In this document: positions 1-7,957 of the stretch, piece by piece
How the letters are laid out: each line of letters begins with the position of its first letter
Numbering within the stretch: the first letter of the stretch is position 1
Assembly: GCA_004151065.3 (NCBI GenBank)
Contig: NWUY0300010594.1
Coordinates: 46,010-61,651, forward strand
Source of the DNA: Larix sibirica
Taxonomy: Eukaryota; Streptophyta; Pinopsida; Pinales; Pinaceae
Reading direction: 5' to 3'
Length of the DNA stretch: 15,642 nt
Translations under genes and position numbers: made by a program
Notes under the pieces: generated by a model
What the model saw: only the letters and a program-made list of their open reading frames with translations
Database searches by the model: none
What the model was told of the DNA's origin: nothing

Positions 1-290
1 TGGAAGTTTCAGGATCCGTTTGAAAATTTCAGGAAATGTTTGATTTTTTACAGGATCCGTTTCCTTCTGTAGGGGATATGTTTCCATGATCGATCCTAGG
101 TGGATCCGATCCGGATACGTATCGGATCCGTGGATCTGCGGATCCTAGACACTAGGGTGGTGGATACGGTAACACAGGTTTCAATCCATTATATTTCTTT
201 GACGGAAGCCTTTAAACCCTTGACTTGGCATTTGATGGAACACATAGTGTTGCTGCTTCTTACATCCTTGGCTGTATGCTAAACTGAAGG
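1..290. repeat. GGATCC-rich dispersed repeat fragment
   Basis: The first 150 bases repeat variants of GGATCCGT and GGATACG many times and include a perfect 9-bp inverted repeat (GGATCCGAT at 102-110, ATCGGATCC at 121-129). Similar wording (GGATACGG, TTTCAGGATC, TGTTTCC) recurs near 2611-2650 and 4100-4260, so this is probably a dispersed non-coding repeat. The 60-codon reading frame at 100-282 matches no family I know. The class of repeat is not recognised. Confidence 0.4.
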
Positions 291-680
291 TCCAAATGGG
301 CCCTAAGATTTTTAAAATGGCATGATTTATTGCTTTAGAAAATTTTAATGTGGACCATGGAACAATACCCCAAAATTATTTTACTGTCATTGGAAGTGAA
401 ACAGTTTGGTCTTTGAAGTTTAAATTGAGGATGTAATGGCAATAATGTTTTTACACGAGTCAAATTTATTCCCAACTATCATTTTAATGTCCTTTATGGA
501 GGGATTTTGTGAGGCCCGTTGTTTGGAATTGTAATGGATCATAGATATAATTACTAAGCTTCTTTTTTCGGTGGTGTTTTGAAGCAATTTTGAGTTTAGA
601 GTGGTAGATTATTTTACACATTACGTTGCTGTCAGAGTGGAAAATAGTGAAACTGATTATACAAATTTTTATTATTTTAG
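291..680. other. No gene seen; probable intron ending in a splice acceptor
   Basis: This is AT-rich sequence without a supported reading frame. Its last 20 bases form a T-rich tract ending in TTTTAG at 680, which fits a plant 3' splice site for the exon that follows. Nothing else is recognised. Confidence 0.35.
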
Positions 681-748
681 ATCTGCAAGCATTAGAGAAG
701 AAGCTTGATTACAAGTGGCTACAAGAACAGAATGAGACGATGATAAAG
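681..748 (+). CDS. Candidate internal coding exon, unidentified protein
   Basis: A 68-nt segment has a strong T-rich acceptor before it (TTATTATTTTAG) and AAG|GTTGGT after it. It enters with two bases completing a codon and ends exactly on a codon boundary. The 22 full codons are open and encode a charged, helical peptide containing EKKLDYKWLQEQNE. This looks like real coding sequence: it is short, sharply bounded by splice signals, and unlike the surrounding AT-rich DNA. It may belong to the same plus-strand gene as the exons at 4377-4769, because its end phase (0) matches an acceptor at 4375-4376. That link is inference. No earlier exon or start codon is visible, and the family is not recognised. 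Confidence 0.5.
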
Positions 749-929
749 GTTGGTGTCATGCAAATATGAAATATTATGTGATATCAAACTAAATCTAGTG
801 GATTCAGATCCCAAAATACAAAGCATTTATAATGTATGGAAAATGAACTTGGATGACTGGAGGGATAAGGTAGAAGTTGGAGATGGTTGGGAGAGAAACA
901 TACATTGACATGTCAAATGGATGCGGCAT
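749..929. other. No gene seen; flank of the copia LTR
   Basis: This would be intron sequence if the exon before it is real. It holds no supported reading frame. The five bases before the LTR (925-929, GGCAT) are the candidate target-site duplication, but the partner copy would lie beyond the missing 5' LTR. Confidence 0.3.
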
Positions 930-1183
930 TGTTGGTTTTTAATTCATACACGGACAGAAAACAGAATTGTGGAGACAAAGAAAAGAAGATTTGTATTATT
1001 AATCATACATAGATTGAAGTACAAGTATATATTCATAGTCTATGTACGTAACCATCATTGTTAGTTGACAAATATAATCTATAGCTAACTATTTAAAGTA
1101 CAATTTGAAATCATATATATTATAAACTTACATTTATAACTATTTATGACTAAAATTAAACAACGTAGTCAGTGACACCAACA
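930..1183 (-). repeat. Ty1/copia 3' LTR (254 bp)
   Basis: The segment has the inverted ends typical of copia LTRs: on the minus strand it starts TGTTGG (at 1183) and ends CCAACA (at 930). It lies directly after the end of a copia RNase H read on the same strand (1184-1530), the expected place for a 3' LTR. A TATA-like GAATATATAC lies at 1034-1025 on the minus strand. The polypurine tract expected just before the LTR is not visible (minus-strand flank TCATTTGTACTTCTAAA), which fits decay. The 5' LTR and most of the interior are absent from the window. Confidence 0.7.
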
Positions 1184-1530
1184 TTTAGAAGTACAAATGA
1201 ATGTTGATAATAGATATCCTAGCATACCTGCCCTTAATTCTTATTTTTAGACAAAACATATGTCTAAAGTTCACAAAATTCTCCTTGCTTAGAGCCTTTG
1301 TGAGAAAATCTGTTTTATGGTCTTCTTCCTTTAAAAGACCATATCATTTTCTTTATTCTCCGTTGTTGTTTAATGTTATAGTGATGTACTTTATGTGCTT
1401 CTTACTTGATTGCGAGCCTTTTTCAATGAAAAATACATCATATATTTACAAACGACAAATCAAAATTGCGGAAGGGTATATAGAATGGAACTTATATCTT
1501 CGTCTTCAAGACTACTAATGCATAATAAAA
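1184..1530 (-). pseudogene. Ty1/copia pol remnant, C-terminal RNase H
   Basis: On the minus strand the reading frame at about 1310-1266 gives DFLTKALSKENFVNF, matching the conserved C-terminal copia RNase H pattern (ADIFTKxLxxxxFxxxR). Further upstream, in shifted frames, are a TILICD-like piece (here AILICR) and KARNQV..RST..HKVHHYNI, which correspond to the usual CDN..A..LAKNP..H.RTKHI.V.YH.I stretch in the right order. At least two frameshifts and several stops break the frame, so it cannot be functional. The complete domain would extend well beyond 1530, but LINE-derived sequence begins there, so the element is truncated or interrupted. The plus-strand frame over the same bases is an antisense shadow. 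Confidence 0.75.
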
Positions 1531-1544
1531 TCAGATTAAGCCAT

Positions 1545-2330
1545 TGAATCTTTATTAGCAAGGTGCCTTTGGCCAACAACTAGTGACATACCTTATCCTG
1601 CCACATGGTACAGAAAGCAGTCAAAGAACTAACCTCATTCTCAAACACAAATCTACACCTAATCTTCCAGAGGGTAAACATCAAAAACTCTCAGGCACCG
1701 TCAATTCCCACTGAAATGGATCAAATCAGATAGCGACAATTGCCAAACAGAGTTGCCTACTAGTGAATCCTTCCCTTAAGGAGAACTGAATATTGATCCT
1801 GTATATATTTCCAAAAACTCTTAGAGATTGGCAATCCTATAAGATGTGCTTCAGCATCTTGGAACGTTGTAAATCATGGCAAAGACCATCAGAAATCCCA
1901 CTCTTTGCCAACCTGGCCTTGGAGGGGATCCCTTGATAGATGGCAAGCCATGCAAAGATCTGTAGCTTATAGGAAAGCCAAACAAACTAGACAGTGTGAA
2001 GCCTGCACATCCACTTATCTTGTAGGTCAACTGAGACCCACTTTGCATTGAGAACAAGAGATAATGCTTGTTGCTGATGCAACACGAAGTAGATCCTTCA
2101 TGAATCAGATTGTTGTAGAGGTTGACTGTGACCAAAACCCCACTGCCAATCTATCCTATACAGTCCCGACATCACAATGTTCATTTTGTATATGTCCTCC
2201 TGGGGAATTAACTTGACAAGCTCCATAATAGAGGGTCTGCGCAGGGAGAGTAAACCATACTCAGAGCAGTTGTATTACAAAGTTGTGCTTCTATGCTCAC
2301 CGCTTTAGTAAGATGGGCAGGATTTGTGAC
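1545..2330 (-). pseudogene. LINE (non-LTR retrotransposon) remnant: zf-RVT and C-terminal region
   Basis: Minus-strand translation gives, in order, a KW..RLH stretch, KLQIFAWLAIYQGIPSKARL (about 1968-1909), KSGISDGLC, and KMLKHIL-stop-DC near 1837. This matches the zinc-binding domain after plant LINE reverse transcriptases (KI..F.WL....LPT...L..RGI....C.....E...HLLW.C). Farther on, at about 1672-1634, another frame reads LWKIRCRFVFENE, like the IW..R....F.. segment that usually follows. The frame changes at least twice and stops are present, one (TAG, 1837-1839) replacing a Trp normally conserved there. The reverse transcriptase core itself is not seen. This is a 5'-truncated, dead copy. Confidence 0.7.
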
Positions 2331-2539
2331 GAGCCTTACAACTATTACTTGTAAGTATACATAAGAATTAAGGTAGTCATATAAATATACTAAATGATTG
2401 AGAAAAGATGAAAAGCTGAATAGACAATACAAGATACTGCCCATCTTTATGCAAGTATTAGGAAGGGAGGGTAACCCTTTATAAGGTTATAGTATTTAAT
2501 AATTAATAAATGCTATCTAATAGTTTATAACATTCTTAT
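2331..2539. other. AT-rich sequence, nothing recognised
   Basis: This is AT-rich spacer between the LINE remnant and a palindromic tract. It holds no supported gene or structured repeat. Confidence 0.3.
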
Positions 2540-2595
2540 AAGAACCAACTGGTTGAAACTGAACCAGCCGGTTCAAATCGAACTATTTGGTTCTT
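2540..2595. repeat. Nested palindromic tract
   Basis: The outer arms AAGAACCAA (2540-2548) and TTGGTTCTT (2587-2595) are perfectly complementary. They enclose two smaller self-complementary units, AACCAACTGGTT and AACCAGCCGGTT, so the segment can fold as a nested hairpin. Its function is unknown. It may be the end of a small transposable element. Confidence 0.5.
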
Positions 2596-2686
2596 GTCTA
2601 ACTATATGGGAATGGATACGGATATGGGGAGAGAAATGGATGCGGCAAATTTTCAAAAAAGTACGATATGATACAATAGGGAATGA

Positions 2687-2710
2687 CACACACAAACACA
2701 CACATATATA
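2687..2710. repeat. Short CA/TA-rich simple repeat
   Basis: An imperfect CA-rich run (CACACACAAACACACACA) passes into TATATA. It is a simple microsatellite-like tract. Confidence 0.6.
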
Positions 2711-2713
2711 TTC

Positions 2714-2767
2714 AAAAACACCATTAAGACATACATAATTCAATTACCATTCATTGATTAGATTTGG
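2714..2767 (+). repeat. Direct repeat, copy 1
   Basis: The segment aligns with 3885-3937 in the same orientation: AAAAAC.CCAT.AAGACATA, an ATTCA block, then CCATTCAT.(G)A and GATTTGG/GGTTTGG. The two copies are visibly diverged but share order and spacing. They could be two insertions of one dispersed repeat or the remaining ends of one small element about 1.2 kb long. Confidence 0.45.
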
Positions 2768-3000
2768 AGGCATTCATGTCATTTATAACAATTGAAATTA
2801 GCAAACTCAAATATTGTCATAGACAATATTCTTCTACCCTGAGTTCCATAGATAAGCCAATCCCTATCAAGCATTTAATGAAGAACATGTCAGCTATGTC
2901 TAAACATCAACTTCTAAATCCTAAAATTATTCAAAAGCTGAATTCAATTGTTAGCATCTAACAAAAGAATACACTGATTGCACCTCTAGAAGTATTGGAA
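2768..3000. other. AT-rich sequence, nothing recognised
   Basis: A 65-codon open frame at 2764-2961 has no recognisable motif and is not supported as a gene. Confidence 0.3.
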
Positions 3001-3330
3001 TTTGTGATTAAACCCAATTTTGGAGGTCAGTCAGTGAATCGATTAAGGTGTATGTGGGTTGGTCCATTGACTGACTGGACAATCCATTGGGCACTGTGAC
3101 GGTTAGTTGACTGACCGTTGGCGCATAATGGGCCTAAATTGAAGGGTTTGTTTACCCGTTTGGGACCAAATTGGATGATCAAAGTTAACTTAATTAGTCT
3201 GGTTTTTAAGGGGATTGGTTAGGCACTCAAGTATAAATAAGCTTGCTCATGTGTTGAAGTGATATTACGAAAAGTGTGATAATATGCAATATTGCACTCT
3301 TATATTATAACATGATCTCTAGAGACCACT
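3001..3330 (+). repeat. LTR-like or small element tract with GTCAGTC repeats and TATA box
   Basis: The GTCAGTCAGTG at 3026-3036 pairs with CATTGACTGAC at 3065-3075 (10 of 11), and TTGACTGAC recurs at 3107-3115. Downstream, TATAAATA (3232-3239) is followed by transcribed-leader-like sequence. A repeat-rich upstream part followed by a TATA box resembles a U3/R layout of an LTR or TRIM, but no clear TG..CA ends, primer-binding site or second copy was found. The classification is tentative. Confidence 0.25.
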
Positions 3331-3884
3331 GAATTCTTTTGAATATGTTTACTTTTTAATGGATTATATTGATAAAAATGCATGAAACAATATTAAACTA
3401 TCACATGTATGCATATGGAAAATTTGCCAAATGTGGCATCATAAGGATGAGGACAAGGGCATGGGAATGTACTATCAATGGAATAAATCAGGTCATAGGT
3501 CAAGAGTTCATACTAGTTCAAAAAAGGAAAAGCAAAATACTGAAGCTGCTGGAATATTATTAGAAATAAGTGCTGGTCCATGTAACCTTTCATAAATGCA
3601 GTTTGCTGTTTTGTAGGGTTGAAACTGCCACCATATCAATTTTGATATGCAAGTTGTCTTATCACATATGCAAGTCTTTGGGGTTTATTGCAACAAAGTT
3701 GAGGAATTGGTGCAAAAGCTGAGAAAGAAAACACAATAATGCAATCGTTGTACTTCTACACTAGGCTGTGACACTAACACTACAGTAGACAAGGGTTTGA
3801 TGCAGTAAAATGCCCAAAGATCAGTGGTTTTTTGAACTAAAAGTATGCCTCAATCATTTTTGGAAAAATACAATAAGAAAATTT
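3331..3884. other. No gene seen
   Basis: The 64-codon open frame at 3369-3563 has no family resemblance. If 681-748 and 4377-4769 belong to one gene, this is intron. No further exon with both good splice sites and an open frame was found here. Confidence 0.3.
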
Positions 3885-3937
3885 AAAAACCATAAGACAT
3901 AAAAATTCAGATTGCCATTCATCAATTTAGGGTTTGG
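3885..3937 (+). repeat. Direct repeat, copy 2
   Basis: This is the counterpart of 2714-2767 (same orientation, diverged). It runs straight into TTTAGGG-containing sequence. Confidence 0.45.
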
Positions 3938-4026
3938 GTTTTGGTTGTGATTTATAAGCTTCAAGGATTTATATCTAAGTTTTGAGGTTCAATTTAGGGG
4001 TAGGGTTTCATAATTTGCCTTTAGGG
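3926..4026 (+). repeat. Dispersed plant-telomere-like motifs
   Basis: Exact TTTAGGG heptamers occur at 3926-3932, 3993-3999 and 4020-4026, with a TAGGGTTT at 4001-4008. They are not in tandem register, so this is at most a decayed interstitial telomere-like tract. Chance in T/G-rich DNA is also possible. Confidence 0.3.
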
Positions 4027-4059
4027 TTATTTATTTGTTTTTTTTTTCATGTCAAAAAA

Positions 4060-4260
4060 TCAATTTTTTTCCTGGTTGGAAACTTGCCCTGTAGCAGCTG
4101 AAACGTTTCAGGATCATGCTGAAATGGCTGGAAACGGCTTGAAAACATTTCCTTTGGATACAGCTTGGAAATGGCAACTTGGAAACTTTTCAGTGCTGTA
4201 TCGCCTCCATTTCAGTTTCCGAAACAGAAAACAGTGTATCCCCCTCTTTTCCTAGATGTT
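4060..4260. repeat. GAAAC/GGAAA-rich repeat, like the window start
   Basis: The segment repeats TGGAAAC, GAAACG and TTTCAG elements and resembles the wording at positions 1-100 (TTTCAGGATC, GTTTCC, GGATA). It has a 68-codon open frame, but the peptide is low-information and matches no family. It is probably repeat-derived. Confidence 0.3.
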
Positions 4261-4376
4261 TCCGCTAAACTTAGGATTATATATCTACTTTAGAATGCTT
4301 CAGATTGCTACTCATTTTTTGCTAGTTTTTAAGTGTTTTGTTTTATATCTTGCTTCTGGTAAATTTGTACTCCTAG

Positions 4377-4646
4377 TGTAAGATGATGGAGATTAAAATT
4401 CTCTTGCAAAATGCACTTCCACATTTGTATATTTTAGTAATGTTTGTGTTTAGTCGTCTCTGTTTTGTGGTTGTAGCAATTCCTTCTCTACGAGCACGTG
4501 ACTGTTCAAAGGAAGAAAAAGAAGCACTGAACTATCTTTTCCTTCTCATACCACTTATCAATGTTATTCTGCCCTTTTATTGGAGATCATTTTCTGTGGT
4601 CTGGTCAGCAGATACCTTGGCCTTTTTTGTGATGTATGCATGGAAG
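4377..4646 (+). CDS. Penultimate exon of an unidentified, probably membrane-associated plant protein
   Basis: An open frame runs without stops to a consensus donor at AAG|GTATGC (4646/4647). Its second half, from about 4477, is strongly protein-like: RARDCSKEEKEALNYLF, then LLIPLINVILPFYW, then SVVWSADTLAFFVMYAWK. That is a charged stretch followed by two hydrophobic, probably membrane segments. Two starts fit. The first is an acceptor at CTCCTAG (4375-4376) with phase 0, matching the end of exon 681-748 and adding a further hydrophobic segment. The second is a more pyrimidine-rich acceptor at GTTGTAG (4475-4476), which needs one base from the previous exon. The codons from 4477 on are the well-supported part. 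I do not recognise the family, so no function is given. Confidence 0.6.
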
Positions 4647-4742
4647 GTATGCCATTGTGTTTCTGTGAATTATGAGGCATTTTGATATCAAGAATATTGA
4701 TTTGTGTAGTTTTCCTCAAATAAATTCTGTTGCAATGTACAG
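4647..4742 (+). other. Short GT..AG intron (96 nt)
   Basis: The intron begins GTATGCC and ends GCAATGTACAG. It is T/A-rich and of normal size for a short plant intron. Removing it joins AAG to TTG in frame. If it were retained, the protein would instead end about 13 codons into it (stop at 4683). Confidence 0.6.
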
Positions 4743-4769
4743 TTGAAGTGGCTCCAAAAACTGGAATGA
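4743..4769 (+). CDS. Last exon of the same gene, C-terminal eight residues and stop
   Basis: After the acceptor at 4741-4742 the frame set by the preceding exon (phase 0) reads LKWLQKLE and then TGA at 4767-4769. A cytosolic or stromal basic tail right after a hydrophobic segment is a natural end for a small membrane protein. The support is the in-frame join, the good acceptor and the UTR-like sequence that follows. The exon is too short to judge by coding content alone. Confidence 0.5.
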   Translation: MKWLQKLE

Positions 4770-5250
4770 AATATCTAAATTGATTTGGGAAGACCAGGCA
4801 TCTGGATGAATGCAGCGACTGAAGATTGCTTGAGCAGAAAGAGAACCCTATTTATAGTGGTGCCTTGGTGATTCTGTAACTTTTGTCAACAATTTCTCCA
4901 TATAAAGTTATGAAGATGTGTAAGATTTGAAGAAAGAAAAATCGTTAATTTCATTTCTGGAATCACCCTCTGGCATGCAAAATATTAAGTGGCCATCCTT
5001 TTTTATTCTAATAATTGTCAAGTGTAAGTTCCTCTGTGTAAGTGTTGTCATGCTTTCCAAGATTGAACTCACCTTTAGTGATATCTTTTTGTAACATATG
5101 TTACTTGTTAGGCCAAGTGGAACATCTACATCCCCTTATCTTCAGCCAGTTTGATTCCCTTTCCTTCTAATGCACTTGGACTTAATGTTGTTATGGTTTT
5201 GGTAGTTGTCTTGTTATGTACATTAATAAATCATAAATAAGCATAATATA
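4770..5250 (+). other. Probable 3' untranslated region
   Basis: This is T-rich, non-coding sequence after the stop codon, without recognisable transposon content, and it leads to the polyadenylation-like signal at 5225. A 3' UTR of about 460 nt is longer than average but not exceptional. Confidence 0.4.
5225..5230 (+). promoter_or_regulatory. Candidate polyadenylation signal AATAAA
   Basis: This exact AATAAA lies 456 nt after the stop codon in T-rich sequence, followed by AT-rich DNA (ATAAGCATAATATATA). Other AT-rich near-matches exist closer to the stop, so the true cleavage site is uncertain. Confidence 0.35.
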
Positions 5251-6230
5251 TAATTTTAGTAATAATAATAAGAACAAGCAATTTGTTTTTCAGGGTCATA
5301 TTTTGAATTTACTTGAACAACATTTATAACATTTGGACGAAGCTGGAAAAGCCTGTTATAAGTTTTTTAAAAACCCAACGTTTTGGACTAACAAAGTGAG
5401 TCCATCTTCAGGAGATCACATTGGTATTGGAGCCAAAATTGGTCCATGATATTTCTGGTTCCTATTTTGAATTTAATAGCTGCAAATATCATGGGTATAA
5501 TTAGCGTGGCCACAACAGCCCTTTTGATGGACAAAATATTGTTTTTTGGACAGAATATATAAAAGCAAGCTAAACTGCATAGATAAAATCATTGATAACC
5601 ATGAAATGTGGATAAAATTATTGGAAAATTATGAATCCGGCAAAAATAATCCAAACCTCAAAATTGAAAATGTACCCAATGAAAGTAACCAAAACTGAAA
5701 ACACTAGCAGCGGCAGGGAAGTAAATATGGGAGAAGGTAAGAGTGAAGTTATGGAGAGTGCTTCTTGAGTGGAGATTGATAGAGAAGATATGGAAAAACA
5801 AATGCATACAACCTGCATGGGATAGTTTACAAACTCGGGGAATAATCCAGGAAATACAACTCATTTTGGAAAACAATATTATTATATTATGCAATAGTTT
5901 TAAGGGCACTTCAAATTTTATTTCCCAAATATTTTTCTAGGAATATCGTTTATGATCATTCAATAACCCTTTGATGAGTGGCCTTATTATCCACAGAGTG
6001 ATACCCTGTGAGCCAATGTGTTATATATTGCCAATCCTATCTAGTTTCATATAGATGAGATGTAAATGTAGATGGAGCAATCTCACTTTTTACTGGTAAT
6101 TATATAATGTGTTATTTGAACATAGTAGACTTTGCTAGAATATCCCTGATTGAGATCATATGTAGAATCAATGGATAGGCTTCAAGAGAAACTTATGGTC
6201 GTCCGTAGTGATGACTAGATAGGGTATTGA
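5251..6230. other. Intergenic, no gene identified
   Basis: This is AT-rich DNA. A plus-strand frame from 5631 is open for 45 codons, with SSGREVNMGEGKSEVMESAS, then TGA, and continues briefly in the same frame. It looks like an old coding fragment but matches no family I can name. The overlapping minus-strand frames at 5618-5909 are hydrophobic shadows. Confidence 0.3.
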
Positions 6231-7127
6231 AGCTCAAAAGAATATCACTATCTTCTTCATTGTTTTCATTGGGAGCATATGAGTGAGATACACGTGTAAT
6301 GTTTTAAAAAGGAAGCGCTTGAATGGTTAGTGTGTGAGATTGAATGTCATTTCCTGTAGTCCTTAGTAAATCTTGGTGAGATCGGTTGTGTTGCAACTTA
6401 GTTCATGAGTGAACCTACCACCCATATGACATTGAATACTTTCCACTATGCCAATGTCAATGCCAAGAATGTCACCTGTAATGTTCCTAGTCTCTTGGAA
6501 CTTGTAAGCACTGCAAATAACTTAAACACACCCTCTCTGTCAATCTATGTGATGCATGAGATTGGCAAGTGCAAAGAGAAGACGAAGATTTTGTAGAGTG
6601 CTTTGGAGTGTACAACATTGCAAAGTGTTATAGAGGCAACTTAAGTGTCGTATAATATGGATCCAATGGATACTATTATAGAGGAAGTTGAGATTGTGAG
6701 ACTGTATTATGACATGCTGGATGACAATGTTTCAATTGAGAAATTATCTCCTTCGTTGCTTCATGGTGCCTCTCAAACCTACACTCAAAGATATTCAAGT
6801 CCTTAAATGAAGTGCAATCCTAGGGGTAGTTAGGAAGAGTTGTCCACTATACCACAACTCTTCATCTTCAACTCTCTTCTGACACAAAGGGAAAACCCTA
6901 TAAAAGGTGTTTGTGATATTCTTTAGAATTCAAGGGATGGTGGATTGCCAAGACCAATGCCTATCAAATTGGGCGATGGTGTCAAGATCGACAATCATTG
7001 GGTTCGAACTTGTATGGAAGAAGGCATAGTTATGTTGTTAGAAACATAGTTTAGCCAATCACATGGATTCACTTCAATATGCAAAAAGTTAAAGGAGGGA
7101 TCTTTGAAAGATGCTCCTCACAACTAA
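6231..7127 (+). pseudogene. Ty3/gypsy-like gag remnant
   Basis: One plus-strand frame (6300 to 7127) stays readable for over 800 nt but is cut by TAG/TAA codons. It contains CFKKEALEWLVCEIE (6300-6344) followed by SLVNLGEI and VAT-stop-F. This has the spacing of the gypsy gag core (F.L.G.A..W...L....I.SW..L...F...F). The rest (for example DTIIEEVEIVRLYYDML and LPRPMPIKLGDGVKIDNHW) is protein-like but unassigned. The stops are six TAG and three TAA with no TGA, all reachable from CAG/CAA by C-to-T change. No protease or reverse transcriptase follows, so the element is incomplete. The gag call rests on pattern similarity only. Confidence 0.4.
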
Positions 7128-7957
7128 TACAAAATTAGCTAAGTAATAATGTGCAACCATGATAATTAAAGGACAACCACATATGAAATCATAAGAGAAA
7201 TAGACAAGAGTAGGAAGCCTTTTTTATAGATCAAACAATCAATAATACATAATCCTTCAGGGGTGATTTTAGACAAAAATCAAGAGGGCTTTGAATGTGC
7301 CACTTTACCTTCAAACTAGGGAAACTCTCAAACTAGAGTGAACGACCCTAATCAAGATGTTATAGTAGCAAACGTTCCTCAATAAAGACAATGATTATTA
7401 CAGGATGAAGGGAGGGTTTAACCACAACCCTAATGTCCTCTTATTATAGTAAAAATGCCCTTCTACAAAGATTATTCTAGTAGATCCGTGCTAGTAATTT
7501 CTAGCCATCAAATCAACCCAAGATTTTTTTTTGAAAAACCTCACATTGAAGTGTCCATTAACTTATTCCTCCTAATAGATCTTCAACTAAGCTTCCAAGG
7601 GATCTCCCAAACAAATAACCATGCCACTAGCAAATAAAATTCTCTTCTATTTATGGGCTTCTATTCTCTAAAATTATGGTTGTGCCTCTTAGGGTTTTAG
7701 TGAAGAAAATGATATATTAATCCAAAAACCATGTCCTCCAAACTAGGGATGGCTTATATAATTTAGAGCCTCTTGAACCCTAGTACACCACTTGGAGAGT
7801 CCTCATGAATTGTAACACTCCTCTTCTAGCATGAAAATGTTCACATTTGATCCTTTTTTTAAAAAAACTTATAGGTCAAAAGATTAATTTAGGACCTCTT
7901 TTACCTTTTACATAGGTTCGCTTTCCATATGCTATCATTCTACTTCTATAAAGTGCG
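7128..7957. other. Unclassified repeat-like DNA
   Basis: No gene is supported. A TTTATAT-type TATA motif lies near 7753 and a TGTAACACTCC, similar to the start of some plant gypsy LTRs, at about 7810. This may be LTR sequence, but no matching second copy or terminal repeat is visible. A T7A7 palindrome lies at about 7854-7867. Confidence 0.25.

Noticed and set aside
182-288. Possible exon between CACAG and GAAG|GT
   Set aside because: Splice-like borders exist, but all three frames contain stops within the segment and no protein family is recognised.
1201-1518. 105-codon plus-strand open frame
   Set aside because: It is antisense to the copia RNase H remnant, whose conserved DFLTKALS motif reads on the minus strand.
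1851-2135. 94-codon minus-strand open frame as a gene
   Set aside because: The LINE zinc-binding motif over these bases lies in a different minus-strand frame that carries stops, so this open frame is a shadow.
3600-3710. Possible extra exon after TTTTGTAG (VETATISIL...)
   Set aside because: It is open for only about 35 codons, lacks a good donor at a suitable place, and has no recognisable protein pattern.
4049-4255. 68-codon plus-strand frame
   Set aside because: It lies in repeat-like GAAAC-rich sequence and the peptide has no family features.
5618-5940. Overlapping short frames on both strands
   Set aside because: They are mutual shadows without motifs. The plus-strand frame from 5631 looks coding-like but is broken and unidentifiable.
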